Below are positions 1-7,538 of a stretch of 64,000 bases of DNA, in pieces. The notes below the pieces were generated by a model, which was not told the DNA's origin, ran no database searches, and saw only the letters and a program-made list of their open reading frames with translations. Where the stretch lies: contig JAFECE010000002.1 of NCBI GenBank assembly GCA_018242295.1, positions 186,001 through 250,000 of the forward strand, written 5' to 3'. Position 1 is the first letter of the stretch; the number at the start of each line of letters is the position of its first letter. This DNA is from Pseudomonadota bacterium. Its GTDB lineage: Bacteria > Pseudomonadota > Alphaproteobacteria > Rhizobiales > Hyphomicrobiaceae. The position numbers and the translations under genes were made by a program.

Positions 1-506
1 CGATGCGCCCGACCAGTACCGGATACGTCAAACTCAAGTCCGCCGATCCGCGGCAATACCCGCGCGTGCTCTTCAACTACATGCAGACCGAGCAGGATCG
101 CAAAGAGATGCGCGCCGGCATCCGGCTGACCCGCGAGATATTTTCTCAGCAGGCTTTCGACCGCTATCGTGGCGATGAACTCGCCCCCGGCCCAGCAAGC
201 ACGAGCGATGCCGACATAGACGCATTCATCCGCGCCAAGGCGGAAAGTGCCTACCATCCGTCCTGCTCATGCCGCATGGGAACGGACGACATGGCGGTCG
301 TCGACGGCCAGGGACGCGTGCACGACGTCGAGGGCTTGCGCGTCGTCGATGCCTCGATCATGCCCGACGTCGTCAGCGGCAATCTCAATGTTCCGACGAT
401 CATGATGGCCGAGAAGCTGGCCGACGCCATTCGTGGACGGCCGCCGCTACCCCCTGAACAGGTGCCGGTTTGGGTCAATCCTGATTACCAGACCAGCCAG
501 CGCTGA
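1..506 (+). CDS. betA: GMC-family oxidoreductase, choline dehydrogenase-like (C-terminal part)
   Basis: This is the last ~167 residues of an FAD-dependent GMC oxidoreductase. The start lies before the window and the frame is open from base 3. The segment matches the GMC C-terminal domain: the catalytic-His region [10 protein letters not shown] (about residue 83 of the visible part) and the FAD-contacting block [16 protein letters not shown] followed by [12 protein letters not shown]. In the BetA family these enzymes oxidise choline to betaine aldehyde; related members act on other alcohols, so the substrate is inferred only. The tail ends in the PxWVxPxYxxxQR pattern common in BetA proteins. 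The gene stops at TGA 504-506. Confidence 0.85.
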   Translation, partial: MRPTSTGYVKLKSADPRQYPRVLFNYMQTEQDRKEMRAGIRLTREIFSQQAFDRYRGDELAPGPASTSDADIDAFIRAKAESAYHPSCSCRMGTDDMAVVDGQGRVHDVEGLRVVDASIMPDVVSGNLNVPTIMMAEKLADAIRGRPPLPPEQVPVWVNPDYQTSQR

Positions 507-514
507 AAATTTTT

Positions 515-808
515 TTGGCCGCGACCGGCGCCGGATCATTGTCGAATCCGCGCGCGTTGTGCTCTACGATGAACGCCGTATTAAGCTTACCGTCCCGGGC
601 TCGGAGATGCGCGATGCGATGGCTGCTGGTCGAGCGGAAGCCCGATGTGATTTATGCTGCTCTCCAGGATATTTACCTGGCCGCGAACGATTCCAGAACG
701 CACGACCGCGGCCTGGCTTTGACCTTCGCAACGCGGGAAGCAGCCGAAGACCATCGCCGGCACCTGAAGCATCGCTACGATTGGGTTGTAATGAGTTCCG
801 GCAATTGA
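515..808 (+). CDS. Small hypothetical protein (weak)
   Basis: An open frame of up to 97 residues; the coding-looking part starts near an internal Met (MRWLLVERKP) and ends VVMSSGN. No family is recognised. The central helix-like part (AALQDIYLAAND, REAAEDHRRHLKHRYD) has ordinary protein composition. Overlapping frames on the other strand are also open, so this may be non-coding. It fills most of the stretch between the oxidoreductase and the Ku gene, which otherwise holds only the promoter at 845-869. Confidence 0.3.
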   Translation: MAATGAGSLSNPRALCSTMNAVLSLPSRARRCAMRWLLVERKPDVIYAALQDIYLAANDSRTHDRGLALTFATREAAEDHRRHLKHRYDWVVMSSGN

Positions 809-844
809 CACTGCCCACGGCGCGCCCCTGGCATCGTGGTTGCG

Positions 845-869
845 GGAACTTCGCTGGTCGCCACGCGTT
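845..869 (+). promoter_or_regulatory. EcfG-type (general stress sigma) promoter upstream of ku
   Basis: GGAAC at 845-849, a 16-base spacer and CGTT at 866-869 match the alphaproteobacterial EcfG/RpoE2 consensus GGAAC-N16/17-CGTT exactly. The site lies about 75 bases before the Ku start codon, in the correct orientation. General-stress control of NHEJ genes has been reported in rhizobia, as I recall; here it is inferred from sequence alone. Confidence 0.6.
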
Positions 870-943
870 CCGCCGGAACCCTTAGCGCCGAAAGTTCTTC
901 GTGCTAATCTGTACCGAGTATTGCGTTCCCGAGGAGTCTAGCG

Positions 944-1849
944 ATGGCAACTGCGCGGTCCTTCTGGAAAGGGCACCTGCGCTTGGCGCTCGTTACCATT
1001 CCCATCCGATTGGTCAGCGCGACCGCATCCGAAGACAAGATCGCGCTGCATCAGGTCGATAAGAAATCCAAGCAGCGCATTCGCTATCAGAAAGTTGCAG
1101 GCGAGTCCGGAAAGGTCGTTCCCCAGTCGGACATCGTCCAAGGCTACGAGCTCGAAGACGGGAACTACGTGCTTCTCGAGCCGGAAGAGCTGGACAAACT
1201 GAAACTCACGACGCGCCACACCGTTGAGCTGACCGAATTCGTCGAGGCCTGCTCGATCGATCCTCTTTATTTCGCCAATCCGTACTACGTCCTTCCCGAC
1301 GGCGACGTCGCCGAGGAAGGGTACCGCATCATCCGCGACGCGCTCCGTGCAACGAAGAAATACGGCGTTGGTCAGCTGACGATCCGCGGCCGCGAAAACC
1401 TGATCGCGATGAAGCCGAGCGGCGATGGGCTGATGATCGAAACGCTTCGTTACGCCGGTGAAGTGCGCGACGCCGACGAGGTCTTCGATGGAATCGGCAA
1501 TGAGAAGCTTCGCCCCGAACTCGTCGACATGGCGAAGCAGCTCATCGAGGAACGCACGCGGAAGTTCAATCCCGACGATTTCAAGAACCATTATGCCGAG
1601 GCGCTGCGCAGCCTTGTGAAGGAAAAGGTTGCGGGCGGCCTCTCGACGGAGATCGCAGGCGGCGACGAACAGCCGTCGGGCGGAACGGTGATAGATTTCA
1701 TGGAAGCCTTGCGCCGTTCCACGGGAAAGGGATCGTCCGCGAAGTCTTCACCGGCAAAAGCCAAGACGGCAGCATCGCGTCAAAAGCGCGAGCCCGTGAA
1801 GCGCGCCCCTGCGAAGTCGTCGAAGCGAAAATCGAAAGCACGCGGATAA
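944..1849 (+). CDS. ku: Non-homologous end-joining DNA-end-binding protein Ku
   Basis: A 301-residue bacterial Ku. The homodimer forms a ring on DNA double-strand-break ends and recruits LigD. The N-terminus has the family signature FWKGHLRLALVTIPIRLV, and the beta-barrel core continues to about residue 230 (YRIIRDAL, MIETLRYAGEVR). The last ~50 residues are rich in Lys, Ala and Ser, the low-complexity tail typical of proteobacterial Ku that binds DNA and LigD. A GAGGAG ribosome site precedes the ATG. The gene converges with the split ligD genes at 2100-4857, so a complete NHEJ set is encoded here. An EcfG-type promoter lies upstream. Confidence 0.95.
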   Translation: MATARSFWKGHLRLALVTIPIRLVSATASEDKIALHQVDKKSKQRIRYQKVAGESGKVVPQSDIVQGYELEDGNYVLLEPEELDKLKLTTRHTVELTEFVEACSIDPLYFANPYYVLPDGDVAEEGYRIIRDALRATKKYGVGQLTIRGRENLIAMKPSGDGLMIETLRYAGEVRDADEVFDGIGNEKLRPELVDMAKQLIEERTRKFNPDDFKNHYAEALRSLVKEKVAGGLSTEIAGGDEQPSGGTVIDFMEALRRSTGKGSSAKSSPAKAKTAASRQKREPVKRAPAKSSKRKSKARG

Positions 1850-2009
1850 TGCGTCTCGCGGCGCGAGACTCGTGCTAATCTTACCGCATCGCGAAGTTCA
1901 CTCGCCGCTCATATTGGTGGACGTGCATGAACGCCGCGAATCCTCTCACGAAATGTGAGCGAAGGAAGCGTTGTTGCCTGGTTGCGTTTGGCAATTTCAG
2001 GAGGTTTCC

Positions 2010-2087
2010 ATGCACCCCGTATTCGCGCTTTGGATGTGGATGATGATGCTTCCACATTTCACGCCGCAATTATTTCTGCCGTTTTGA
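2010..2087 (+). CDS. Putative 25-residue hydrophobic microprotein
   Basis: A 26-codon frame preceded by a full Shine-Dalgarno AGGAGG (1999-2004) at ideal spacing. The peptide begins MHPVFALWMWMMMLPHF and ends in QLFLPF. It is Met/Trp/Phe-rich and could be one short membrane segment. It lies between the convergent ku and ligase genes on the ku strand. No family is recognised. The very strong ribosome site is the main evidence; the length makes chance possible. Confidence 0.4.
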   Translation: MHPVFALWMWMMMLPHFTPQLFLPF

Positions 2088-2099
2088 GCCACCCGATTT

Positions 2100-3170
2100 T
2101 CATTCGCTGATGGTCTTTGTGACAGGACGGCGAACGTCCGCCGCCGGCTTATCCTCACGCAGTCCCTTGAAGGCCGCGTGGCGCAAGAGACCGTCGGATG
2201 TCCAGGCGCGATATTCGACTTGAGCCACGAGCGCGGGCTCAACCCACGTCACATCTCTGCGCTGCAGGTTTGTCAGCGCGGAAGCAAAGGGCGGCGTTTC
2301 GATGCGCATTGGCTTCAAGGTGCGCATCAAGCTGAGCGCCATCTTGGTCGTATATCCGGTGCCGACGCGTCCTGCATAGACGAGCCGCTTCCTGTCGTAA
2401 TAGCCGACGACGAGCGCACCGATCGCATTCGGCGCCGATTTCCCTTTCAGGTACCCGATGATGACGAACTCATCGACCTGGATGCACTTTGATTTAAGCC
2501 AGTCGTCATGACGGCCGGAGCGATAGGGCCGGTCGATGCGCTTTGAGATGATGCCTTCGAGACCAAGCTTGCACGCTTCGGAAAGCATGCGCGCGCCGTC
2601 GGCGGCGAGGTGCTCGCTGTAGCGGATCTGCGCGTCATTTGCTGTGCTGGTGAACAACGCCTCGAGCACCGCCTTGCGATCACCGAGCTTCGCTTCGAGA
2701 AGACTCACGCCGTCGAGATACAGAAGATCGAAGCAATGAAGAACGAACTTTTCGCTGTTCCCGCTTTTGAGGGCATTGGCCAAAGCCGAAAAGCTCGAAT
2801 GTCCTTCCGCGTCGTCGGCGACAAGCTCTCCGTCGATGATCGCAGTGCCGTTATGAAATTCGGCCAAAAGCTCCGGGAGTTTGCCAAAGCGTTCCGTCCA
2901 GTCGAGGCCGTTGCGTGTCAAAAGCCGAACGGATTTTTTTGCGATGTGGGCTTGAATGCGATAGCCGTCGAACTTGATCTCATGCACCCAGTCCCCGCCG
3001 ACGGGCGGCTTCGCAACCAGCGTTGCGAGGCACGGCGCGATGAAATCCGGCATCGGAGCCTTCGCCGCGCCTGCAATCTTGATCGGGCGAACGGCCGGGC
3101 CGCGTTTTCCGATTGCGGATGCTGTCGCGCGGTTCGACGCGCCTCGCGAATTGTGAGTCCTCGCCGACAA
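2100..3170 (-). CDS. ligD: ATP-dependent DNA ligase, detached LIG domain of LigD
   Basis: A 356-residue ATP-dependent ligase matching the LIG domain of LigD. The adenylation motif I is IKFDGYR, with nucleotidyl Lys about residue 66. Later motifs include DGELVADD, EGIISKR and the OB-fold end with LRHAAFKGLREDK. It should seal double-strand breaks with Ku and the neighbouring PE-POL protein. The start is TTG at 3170, four bases after the TAA of the PE-POL gene and in a different frame, so translation is probably coupled. An N-terminal ~35-residue basic stretch precedes the ligase fold. LigD is normally one polypeptide, so this is a split form. Confidence 0.9.
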   Translation of the reverse strand: MSARTHNSRGASNRATASAIGKRGPAVRPIKIAGAAKAPMPDFIAPCLATLVAKPPVGGDWVHEIKFDGYRIQAHIAKKSVRLLTRNGLDWTERFGKLPELLAEFHNGTAIIDGELVADDAEGHSSFSALANALKSGNSEKFVLHCFDLLYLDGVSLLEAKLGDRKAVLEALFTSTANDAQIRYSEHLAADGARMLSEACKLGLEGIISKRIDRPYRSGRHDDWLKSKCIQVDEFVIIGYLKGKSAPNAIGALVVGYYDRKRLVYAGRVGTGYTTKMALSLMRTLKPMRIETPPFASALTNLQRRDVTWVEPALVAQVEYRAWTSDGLLRHAAFKGLREDKPAADVRRPVTKTISE

Positions 3171-3174
3171 GCCC

Positions 3175-4857
3175 TTAAGATCCGATGAGCTTCTTGATCG
3201 CGCTCTTTAGCGAACGAGCGGACGAGTCATAATCCTCCCATGCCGTCATCTTCTTGAGCAGGGCAGGGACGGTGTGCATCGTGAAGCGCTTTGGATCGAG
3301 GCCCTTCTTGACTTTGCTCCAGGTGAGCGGCATCGACACGGTTGCATTCGGCCGCGCGCGCGGCGAAAGCGGCGCAACGGCCGTCGCCATGCGATCATTG
3401 CGAAGATAGTCGAGAAAAATCCGGCCCGTCCGGAGCTTTTTCGTCATCTTGATGAGATAATCGTTCGGGCTGTCCGCGGCCATTTGCTGGCACACGGCTC
3501 CCGAGAAGGATTTTGCGTCTGACCAGCTTGTGGTGTCGGCGCGCGTCGTCTTGAGGGGCGTGACGACGTGAAGGCCCTTGCCGCCGGTCGTTTTGCAGAA
3601 GGCCACAAGACCGAGAGCCTCCAGCCTCTCGCGAAGCTCGTTCGCCGCGCGCACGACGCGGTCGAATTCGACATCCGGCGCGGGATCAAGGTCGAAGATG
3701 AGTCGCCCAGCAATGTCGGGCTCGAACTCGGCGCAGTTCCATGGATGAAATTCAAGCGAAGCGATTTGGCCAAGCGCGATCAATGCCTCGACTGAGTTCG
3801 CCTCGATATAGGGCTCGCGATCGCCGGAGATACGGACGAGGTCGATCTCGGACGACATCCCCTTCATGGCATGGCGCTGGAAGAACGTTTCTCCGCCGAT
3901 GCCGTCGGGCGCGCGAATGACCGAGCAGGGCCGGCCCGTGACATGCTTGAGCATCCAGTCGCCGGTGGCTTCCAGATAATGCGCAAGGTCGATCTTCGTG
4001 ATGGCGGGACCTTCGCCAGCGGGCCAGAGCACCTTATCGGGATGCGAGATCGTGATGCCCAATACGGCGTTCGATGAAGTGTCCGCTCGTGCCGCCACCG
4101 ATTTTGCCTTTTTCGGCGCCTTGTGGACGAGCGTTCGCTTGAGTGGCTTTGTCGATTGCGGAGCAGGCGCGGGATCGTCCGCGTCGTCGTCTTTGTTGGA
4201 ATGCCAGACGGCGTCGGGCTTGGCAGCCGTCCGCCTCCGCGTGATGAAAGGCTCCGGACCTTTGCCCTGTCCGGCAGCGATCTGCGCCATCGTGCGTTTG
4301 GAAGCCACCGAACGATCCTTCGAAAGAATGGCGTCTTCGTCGCCGGCGTGGGCGCCTTCGTCGCGATGCTTGATGAGAAGCCAGTTGTTGCGCTTGCTTC
4401 CAGTCCGATCGTTCTTGATCTTGACGAGAACCCAGCTGCCTTTGAGTTTCTCGCCCGCCAGCATGAATTTCAGCTCGCCCTTGCGGAGCTGCTCCTCCGG
4501 GCTTTGACCGCCGACCGGCGCCCAGAACCCGCGGTCCCACAACATCACCGTTCCGCCGCCGTACTGACCTTTGGGAATGGTCCCTTCGAAATCGCCATAG
4601 TCGAGTGGATGGTCTTCCACTTCGACCGCGAGGCGCTTGTCCTTGGGATCGATCGACGGCCCTCTCGTCACGGCCCACGATTTGAACACGCCGTCGAGTT
4701 CGAGACGAAAATCATAATGGAGACGTGTCGCATCGTGCTTCTGGATGACGAACCGCAGATGCTTCGCGGGCAGCACATCGATAGCTCCGCTCGGCTCGGC
4801 CGTTTTGGTGAAATCACGCTTGGCGCGATACTCGGAAAGCTTCTTCTTCTGTGCCAT
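3175..4857 (-). CDS. ligD: LigD phosphoesterase-polymerase protein (PE-POL, no ligase domain)
   Basis: A 560-residue protein with two LigD domains. The phosphoesterase domain is at about 30-190 ([14 protein letters not shown] with catalytic His/Asp; [18 protein letters not shown]), followed by a charged linker. The primase-polymerase domain spans about 290-560: HPDKVLWP, the metal-binding pair in FDLDPAP near 389, and [15 protein letters not shown] trims 3' ends and POL fills gaps at breaks. The chosen ATG at 4857 gives [16 protein letters not shown]; an upstream TTG would add 15 residues. The canonical order in Pseudomonas-type LigD is PE-LIG-POL; here POL follows PE directly and LIG is a separate downstream gene. 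Confidence 0.92.
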   Translation of the reverse strand: MAQKKKLSEYRAKRDFTKTAEPSGAIDVLPAKHLRFVIQKHDATRLHYDFRLELDGVFKSWAVTRGPSIDPKDKRLAVEVEDHPLDYGDFEGTIPKGQYGGGTVMLWDRGFWAPVGGQSPEEQLRKGELKFMLAGEKLKGSWVLVKIKNDRTGSKRNNWLLIKHRDEGAHAGDEDAILSKDRSVASKRTMAQIAAGQGKGPEPFITRRRTAAKPDAVWHSNKDDDADDPAPAPQSTKPLKRTLVHKAPKKAKSVAARADTSSNAVLGITISHPDKVLWPAGEGPAITKIDLAHYLEATGDWMLKHVTGRPCSVIRAPDGIGGETFFQRHAMKGMSSEIDLVRISGDREPYIEANSVEALIALGQIASLEFHPWNCAEFEPDIAGRLIFDLDPAPDVEFDRVVRAANELRERLEALGLVAFCKTTGGKGLHVVTPLKTTRADTTSWSDAKSFSGAVCQQMAADSPNDYLIKMTKKLRTGRIFLDYLRNDRMATAVAPLSPRARPNATVSMPLTWSKVKKGLDPKRFTMHTVPALLKKMTAWEDYDSSARSLKSAIKKLIGS

Positions 4858-4998
4858 TCGATTGCATCCCGTCCGGCCGGCTGCGCAAGGCGTCAAGGTC
4901 ACTGCTTAAAACAAAGCCGCCGGGAGCGTGAAGCTCCCGAGCGGCCTGGGCACCCGAGGTAAAGGCGCCTGACGCATGGTGCGTGCGTCCATTTCGAA

Positions 4999-5024
4999 AA
5001 CAGTCGTGGAGTGAGTTTGGTTCC
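4999..5024 (-). promoter_or_regulatory. EcfG-like promoter upstream of split ligD
   Basis: On the minus strand GGAAC (5020-5024), an 18-base gap and GTT (4999-5001) match the EcfG consensus with T in place of C before GTT. It points towards the PE-POL gene, about 140 bases away. The intervening leader contains a strong inverted repeat at 4916-4945 (arms GCCGC-CGGGAGC and GCTCCCG-AGCGGC) with no T-run, of unknown role. Confidence 0.4.
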
Positions 5025-5044
5025 AGCTTCCCCCGTGGACTCGA

Positions 5045-5272
5045 TCATGCCCACCCCGTCATGTCGGCGTCCAGCAAGCGGTTTTTCAAATGATCGCGGC
5101 CGATGCCGTCACTGTGGATCGCCGCCAATATCTGCTGGGCGAGCCAGTCCCGGCACTCGGATCCGCGCGGGCCGCTCCGGACGCTAATTGGAAGCGAAGT
5201 CCAAACCTCATTCAAAACGCTCTCGGCCAGCTCGAGATCTTCCGGCTCGAAAACGTTGTGCGCAATGAACAT
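5045..5272 (-). CDS. Small conserved-looking hypothetical protein
   Basis: A 75-residue frame starting ATG, MFIAHNVFEPEDLELAESVL. It is predicted mostly helical (LNEVWTSLPISVR, WLAQQILAAIHSDGIGRD). No domain is recognised, but the amphipathic pattern and normal composition look protein-like. No clear ribosome site is visible. It lies upstream of ligD in the same orientation but about 190 bases away, so it may be independent. Confidence 0.5.
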   Translation of the reverse strand: MFIAHNVFEPEDLELAESVLNEVWTSLPISVRSGPRGSECRDWLAQQILAAIHSDGIGRDHLKNRLLDADMTGWA

Positions 5273-5622
5273 GTCGAACGGTCCAGTTGAGAAAATCAGT
5301 GTGCGCCTGTTCTGCGCGGTTGGAAATCCCTCAACTCAGGTGAACACAGCCTTCACTGCCGTGGAGCCGCCGGTATAATGAACAGTTCGTTGGCAGGTTG
5401 AGCAGGTTGCGCTCATGTCGCCGTCGCCGATCCGTTCATGCAATATTCAAGATCCGTCGGATTACGATAGCTCGATGAACGGTGAGCATACGTTACCGTG
5501 TGCTAAGGTCGGCCGGCGGGAAACCATCCGTTAGCGCTATTCGGAACTGCGAGTTTTGCCCACCTGTTACGTGCTCATGGATGTCGTGAGGGCGTCCGCT
5601 TGAGAGACCTAGGAGCGTAGAA
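5273..5622. other. Intergenic region, no gene seen
   Basis: About 350 bases between the divergent small gene and the Gly-rich secreted protein. Apart from the EcfG-like promoter at 5543-5568 I see no gene, RNA or repeat. Confidence 0.5.
5543..5568 (+). promoter_or_regulatory. EcfG-like promoter upstream of the Gly-rich protein
   Basis: GGAAC at 5543-5547 and GTT at 5566-5568 are separated by 18 bases, a near match to GGAAC-N17-CGTT with T for C. It lies 55 bases before the start codon of the glycine-rich secreted protein. Confidence 0.45.
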
Positions 5623-6135
5623 ATGAGAATGAAACGCGTTGCGACGCTGGGAGCAATCGTGCTCCTTGCGTTGGGAACCGCTGTTGCCGAGGCCAAAGAG
5701 GGTGGCGGCTGGGGAGGAGGCGGCGGAGGTGGCGCCAAGTTCGGAGGCGGCGGTCCCTCTTTTGGCGGCGGTGGCGGTGGGGGCGGTCCCCGTTTTGGCG
5801 GCGGCGGTGGAGGCGGTCGCTTCAAGGGCGGCGGGAATTTTTCCGGGCCCTCATTCCGTTCAGGCCCGAACTTCGGCAGCGGGAAATATCGCAGCCCAGG
5901 ACCGCGCTTCAGCGTTGATCAAGGGATCCGCAAGTATCCTGGAAATTATGGAAATTGGCGCGGCCGGCACCATCATCACCGGCGTGGTGGCTACTACGTT
6001 GGCTATCCGTACTACTATTACGGCGGCTACTACGACGACGGCTATTACGGCTACGACTGCGATTGGCTCTATCAGCGTGCCATCATGACGGGCAGCCCCT
6101 ATTGGTGGAGACGGTATCGCGCCTGCGAATACTGA
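5623..6135 (+). CDS. Secreted glycine/tyrosine-rich protein
   Basis: A 170-residue protein. A signal peptide covers residues 1 to about 25 (MRMKRVATLGAIVLLALGTA, cleavage near AEAKE). A low-complexity region of Gly runs broken by Phe/Pro (GGGGPSFGGGG type) spans about 27-85. A His cluster (HHHHRRGG) is followed by a Tyr/Gly-rich segment (YPYYYYGGYYDDGYYGY). The C-terminus has two Cys around a Trp/Arg-rich part (DCDWLYQRAI, YWWRRYRACEY). Such proteins are exported and common in Hyphomicrobiales; the function is unknown. The upstream EcfG-like promoter suggests stress induction. Confidence 0.75.
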   Translation: MRMKRVATLGAIVLLALGTAVAEAKEGGGWGGGGGGGAKFGGGGPSFGGGGGGGGPRFGGGGGGGRFKGGGNFSGPSFRSGPNFGSGKYRSPGPRFSVDQGIRKYPGNYGNWRGRHHHHRRGGYYVGYPYYYYGGYYDDGYYGYDCDWLYQRAIMTGSPYWWRRYRACEY

Positions 6136-6216
6136 TTTCGGAATCGAAACGGCGAAGGTTCTTGGATCAACCCCGAGAACCTTCGCCGCGTTCAATCTTT
6201 ATGATCGCGCATCATG

Positions 6217-6537
6217 TCAGGGGCTCGAGCTGCCCGTTCCAGGAGGAGAGGTTGGAACGCGAGCAGCCGGGTCCGCTGCGGTAGCCGGATCGTTCGGCGT
6301 GCGGGTTGAAGGACCGGGCTGAACGTTTTCATTCGTGCTCGGATCAGCAGGAATGCCGGCCGGACTCGACGTGCCGGTTTCACCAGTGCTGGCGCCCTCG
6401 TCGGGCGATGCGGGTTGCGATTTCGGGTCGGGGTTCAGTTGCTGGGTGCTGTTATCGTCGGTCGACTGCGCCAGGGTGCCGGCGGAGCCAGCGGCAAGCA
6501 GGCACAGCATGACGACTGCTCCTTTCAGAACCTTCAT
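6217..6537 (-). CDS. Small secreted Pro/Ser/Thr-rich protein
   Basis: A 106-residue protein with a clear signal peptide (MKVLKGAVVMLCLLAAGSAG, cleavage near TLAQS). A disordered mature part rich in Pro, Ser, Thr, Asp and Gly follows. The ATG at 6537 was chosen because AAGGAG stands just upstream; the frame stays open a further 59 codons without other support. No domain is recognised. It is convergent with the Gly-rich protein and has an EcfG-like promoter. Confidence 0.7.
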   Translation of the reverse strand: MKVLKGAVVMLCLLAAGSAGTLAQSTDDNSTQQLNPDPKSQPASPDEGASTGETGTSSPAGIPADPSTNENVQPGPSTRTPNDPATAADPAARVPTSPPGTGSSSP

Positions 6538-6571
6538 CAAAATCTCCTTTGATCGTGGACTTCCCATCCGA

Positions 6572-6596
6572 AACAGGCTTCCAACGCCTTGGTTCC
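6572..6596 (-). promoter_or_regulatory. EcfG-like promoter for the small secreted protein
   Basis: On the minus strand GGAAC (6592-6596), 17 bases, then GTT (6572-6574), about 34 bases before the start codon at 6537. This position is right for a promoter with a short leader that includes the ribosome site. Confidence 0.5.
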
Positions 6597-6706
6597 GCGC
6601 ACGATTTGGAAGCGCGCGGTTGTCAGGGCAGCGTCCAATAGCCGCTAGCGGTTCGGAATATTTTGCCGGCGAAGCGATGCGTTCCCGGTTCGACGAATGA
6701 CGATCG

Positions 6707-7060
6707 CTATCCATTCGTCCGGATAACGCGGGCGAAGATCTCCTGATGCAGACGCGCTTCCTGCTCTGCTTTGCAATAGAGATCCCGCGCGTGCCGACGC
6801 AAATTTGCAGGGTCTAGCGACACGCTGCTCTTCCACGCGCGAAGCGCGGGCTCATAGTTGCGGTAGGCCGAAGCGCCGGACGCTGCGACCGCCTTCAACA
6901 ACAACGTCGTTGCGGAACATGTCGGCTGCGGCTGCGTCTCCGATCCACCGATGTAGTGCAACATCTGAGACTCGGCTCGATGTTGCCAATCATTGAAATC
7001 CGGAAGGCGCGATTGCACGGAACGAATTTGGCGGTGGCAGAATTGCTCGATCAAAGCCAT
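6707..7060 (-). CDS. Hypothetical protein
   Basis: A 117-residue frame starting MALIEQFCHRQIRSVQSRLP. It contains predicted helices (LLLKAVAASGASAYRNYEPALRAW; RRHARDLYCKAEQEARLHQE) and three Cys. It resembles the unnamed phasin-like or helical small proteins of Rhizobiales in composition only; no family is assigned. It reads away from the tRNA gene. The long helical stretches favour a real gene. Confidence 0.5.
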   Translation of the reverse strand: MALIEQFCHRQIRSVQSRLPDFNDWQHRAESQMLHYIGGSETQPQPTCSATTLLLKAVAASGASAYRNYEPALRAWKSSVSLDPANLRRHARDLYCKAEQEARLHQEIFARVIRTNG

Positions 7061-7288
7061 GACTTGGAAGCGGTCTCCACAAGGAAAAAATAGCGCATCC
7101 CCGCTTGATGGCTAATGGCAGTTGGACAGATTTGGTTCCAGTTAAGTTTACATTTGATCGCAATATGGATTGTGCGATCATTCGCAGGAGAGAGTCTCTC
7201 TTCGCAATGTGTCGTCAAAGCGGCGCTACGATCGAAACGAGACGGTTCTCAGCACACCCGTGTCACGCGCTGCGAGGCGTCACGCAAC

Positions 7289-7364
7289 GGTCCCGTGGCT
7301 CAATGGATAGAGCGTCGGAATTCGACTCCGAAGGTTGCAGGTTCGAGCCCTGCCGGGATCGCCA
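7289..7364 (+). tRNA. tRNA-Arg (anticodon TCG)
   Basis: A 76-base cloverleaf with encoded CCA. The acceptor stem is GGTCCCG/CGGGATC with one G-T pair; the D arm is GCTCAATGGATAGAGC. The anticodon stem TCGGA/TCCGA encloses loop ATTCGAC, giving anticodon TCG. The T arm is GCAGG-TTCGAGC-CCTGC, the discriminator is G, then CCA. It reads CGA codons. No integrase or duplicated tRNA end is seen next to it. Confidence 0.95.
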
Positions 7365-7538
7365 CAAACATCGTGCGGCATTTGGAACCGCGCGATGCGG
7401 TCGCGAAATTTCAAATGCGATCTGACACCAACATTTAACCACGGACGCCGTTACTGAGACGAGCTCTGGCGATGAGTCGAGACTGCATTTGGTTGCGTTC
7501 CACTGCGGTCTTGGAAATGACAGTTGGGTGTAGTCTCG

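Noticed and set aside
4916-4945. Terminator upstream of ligD
   Set aside because: A strong hairpin but without a T-run on either strand; it lies in the probable ligD leader and is mentioned there only.
7289-7364. tRNA-Arg as integration site of a genomic island
   Set aside because: No integrase and no repeated tRNA 3' end are found on either side.
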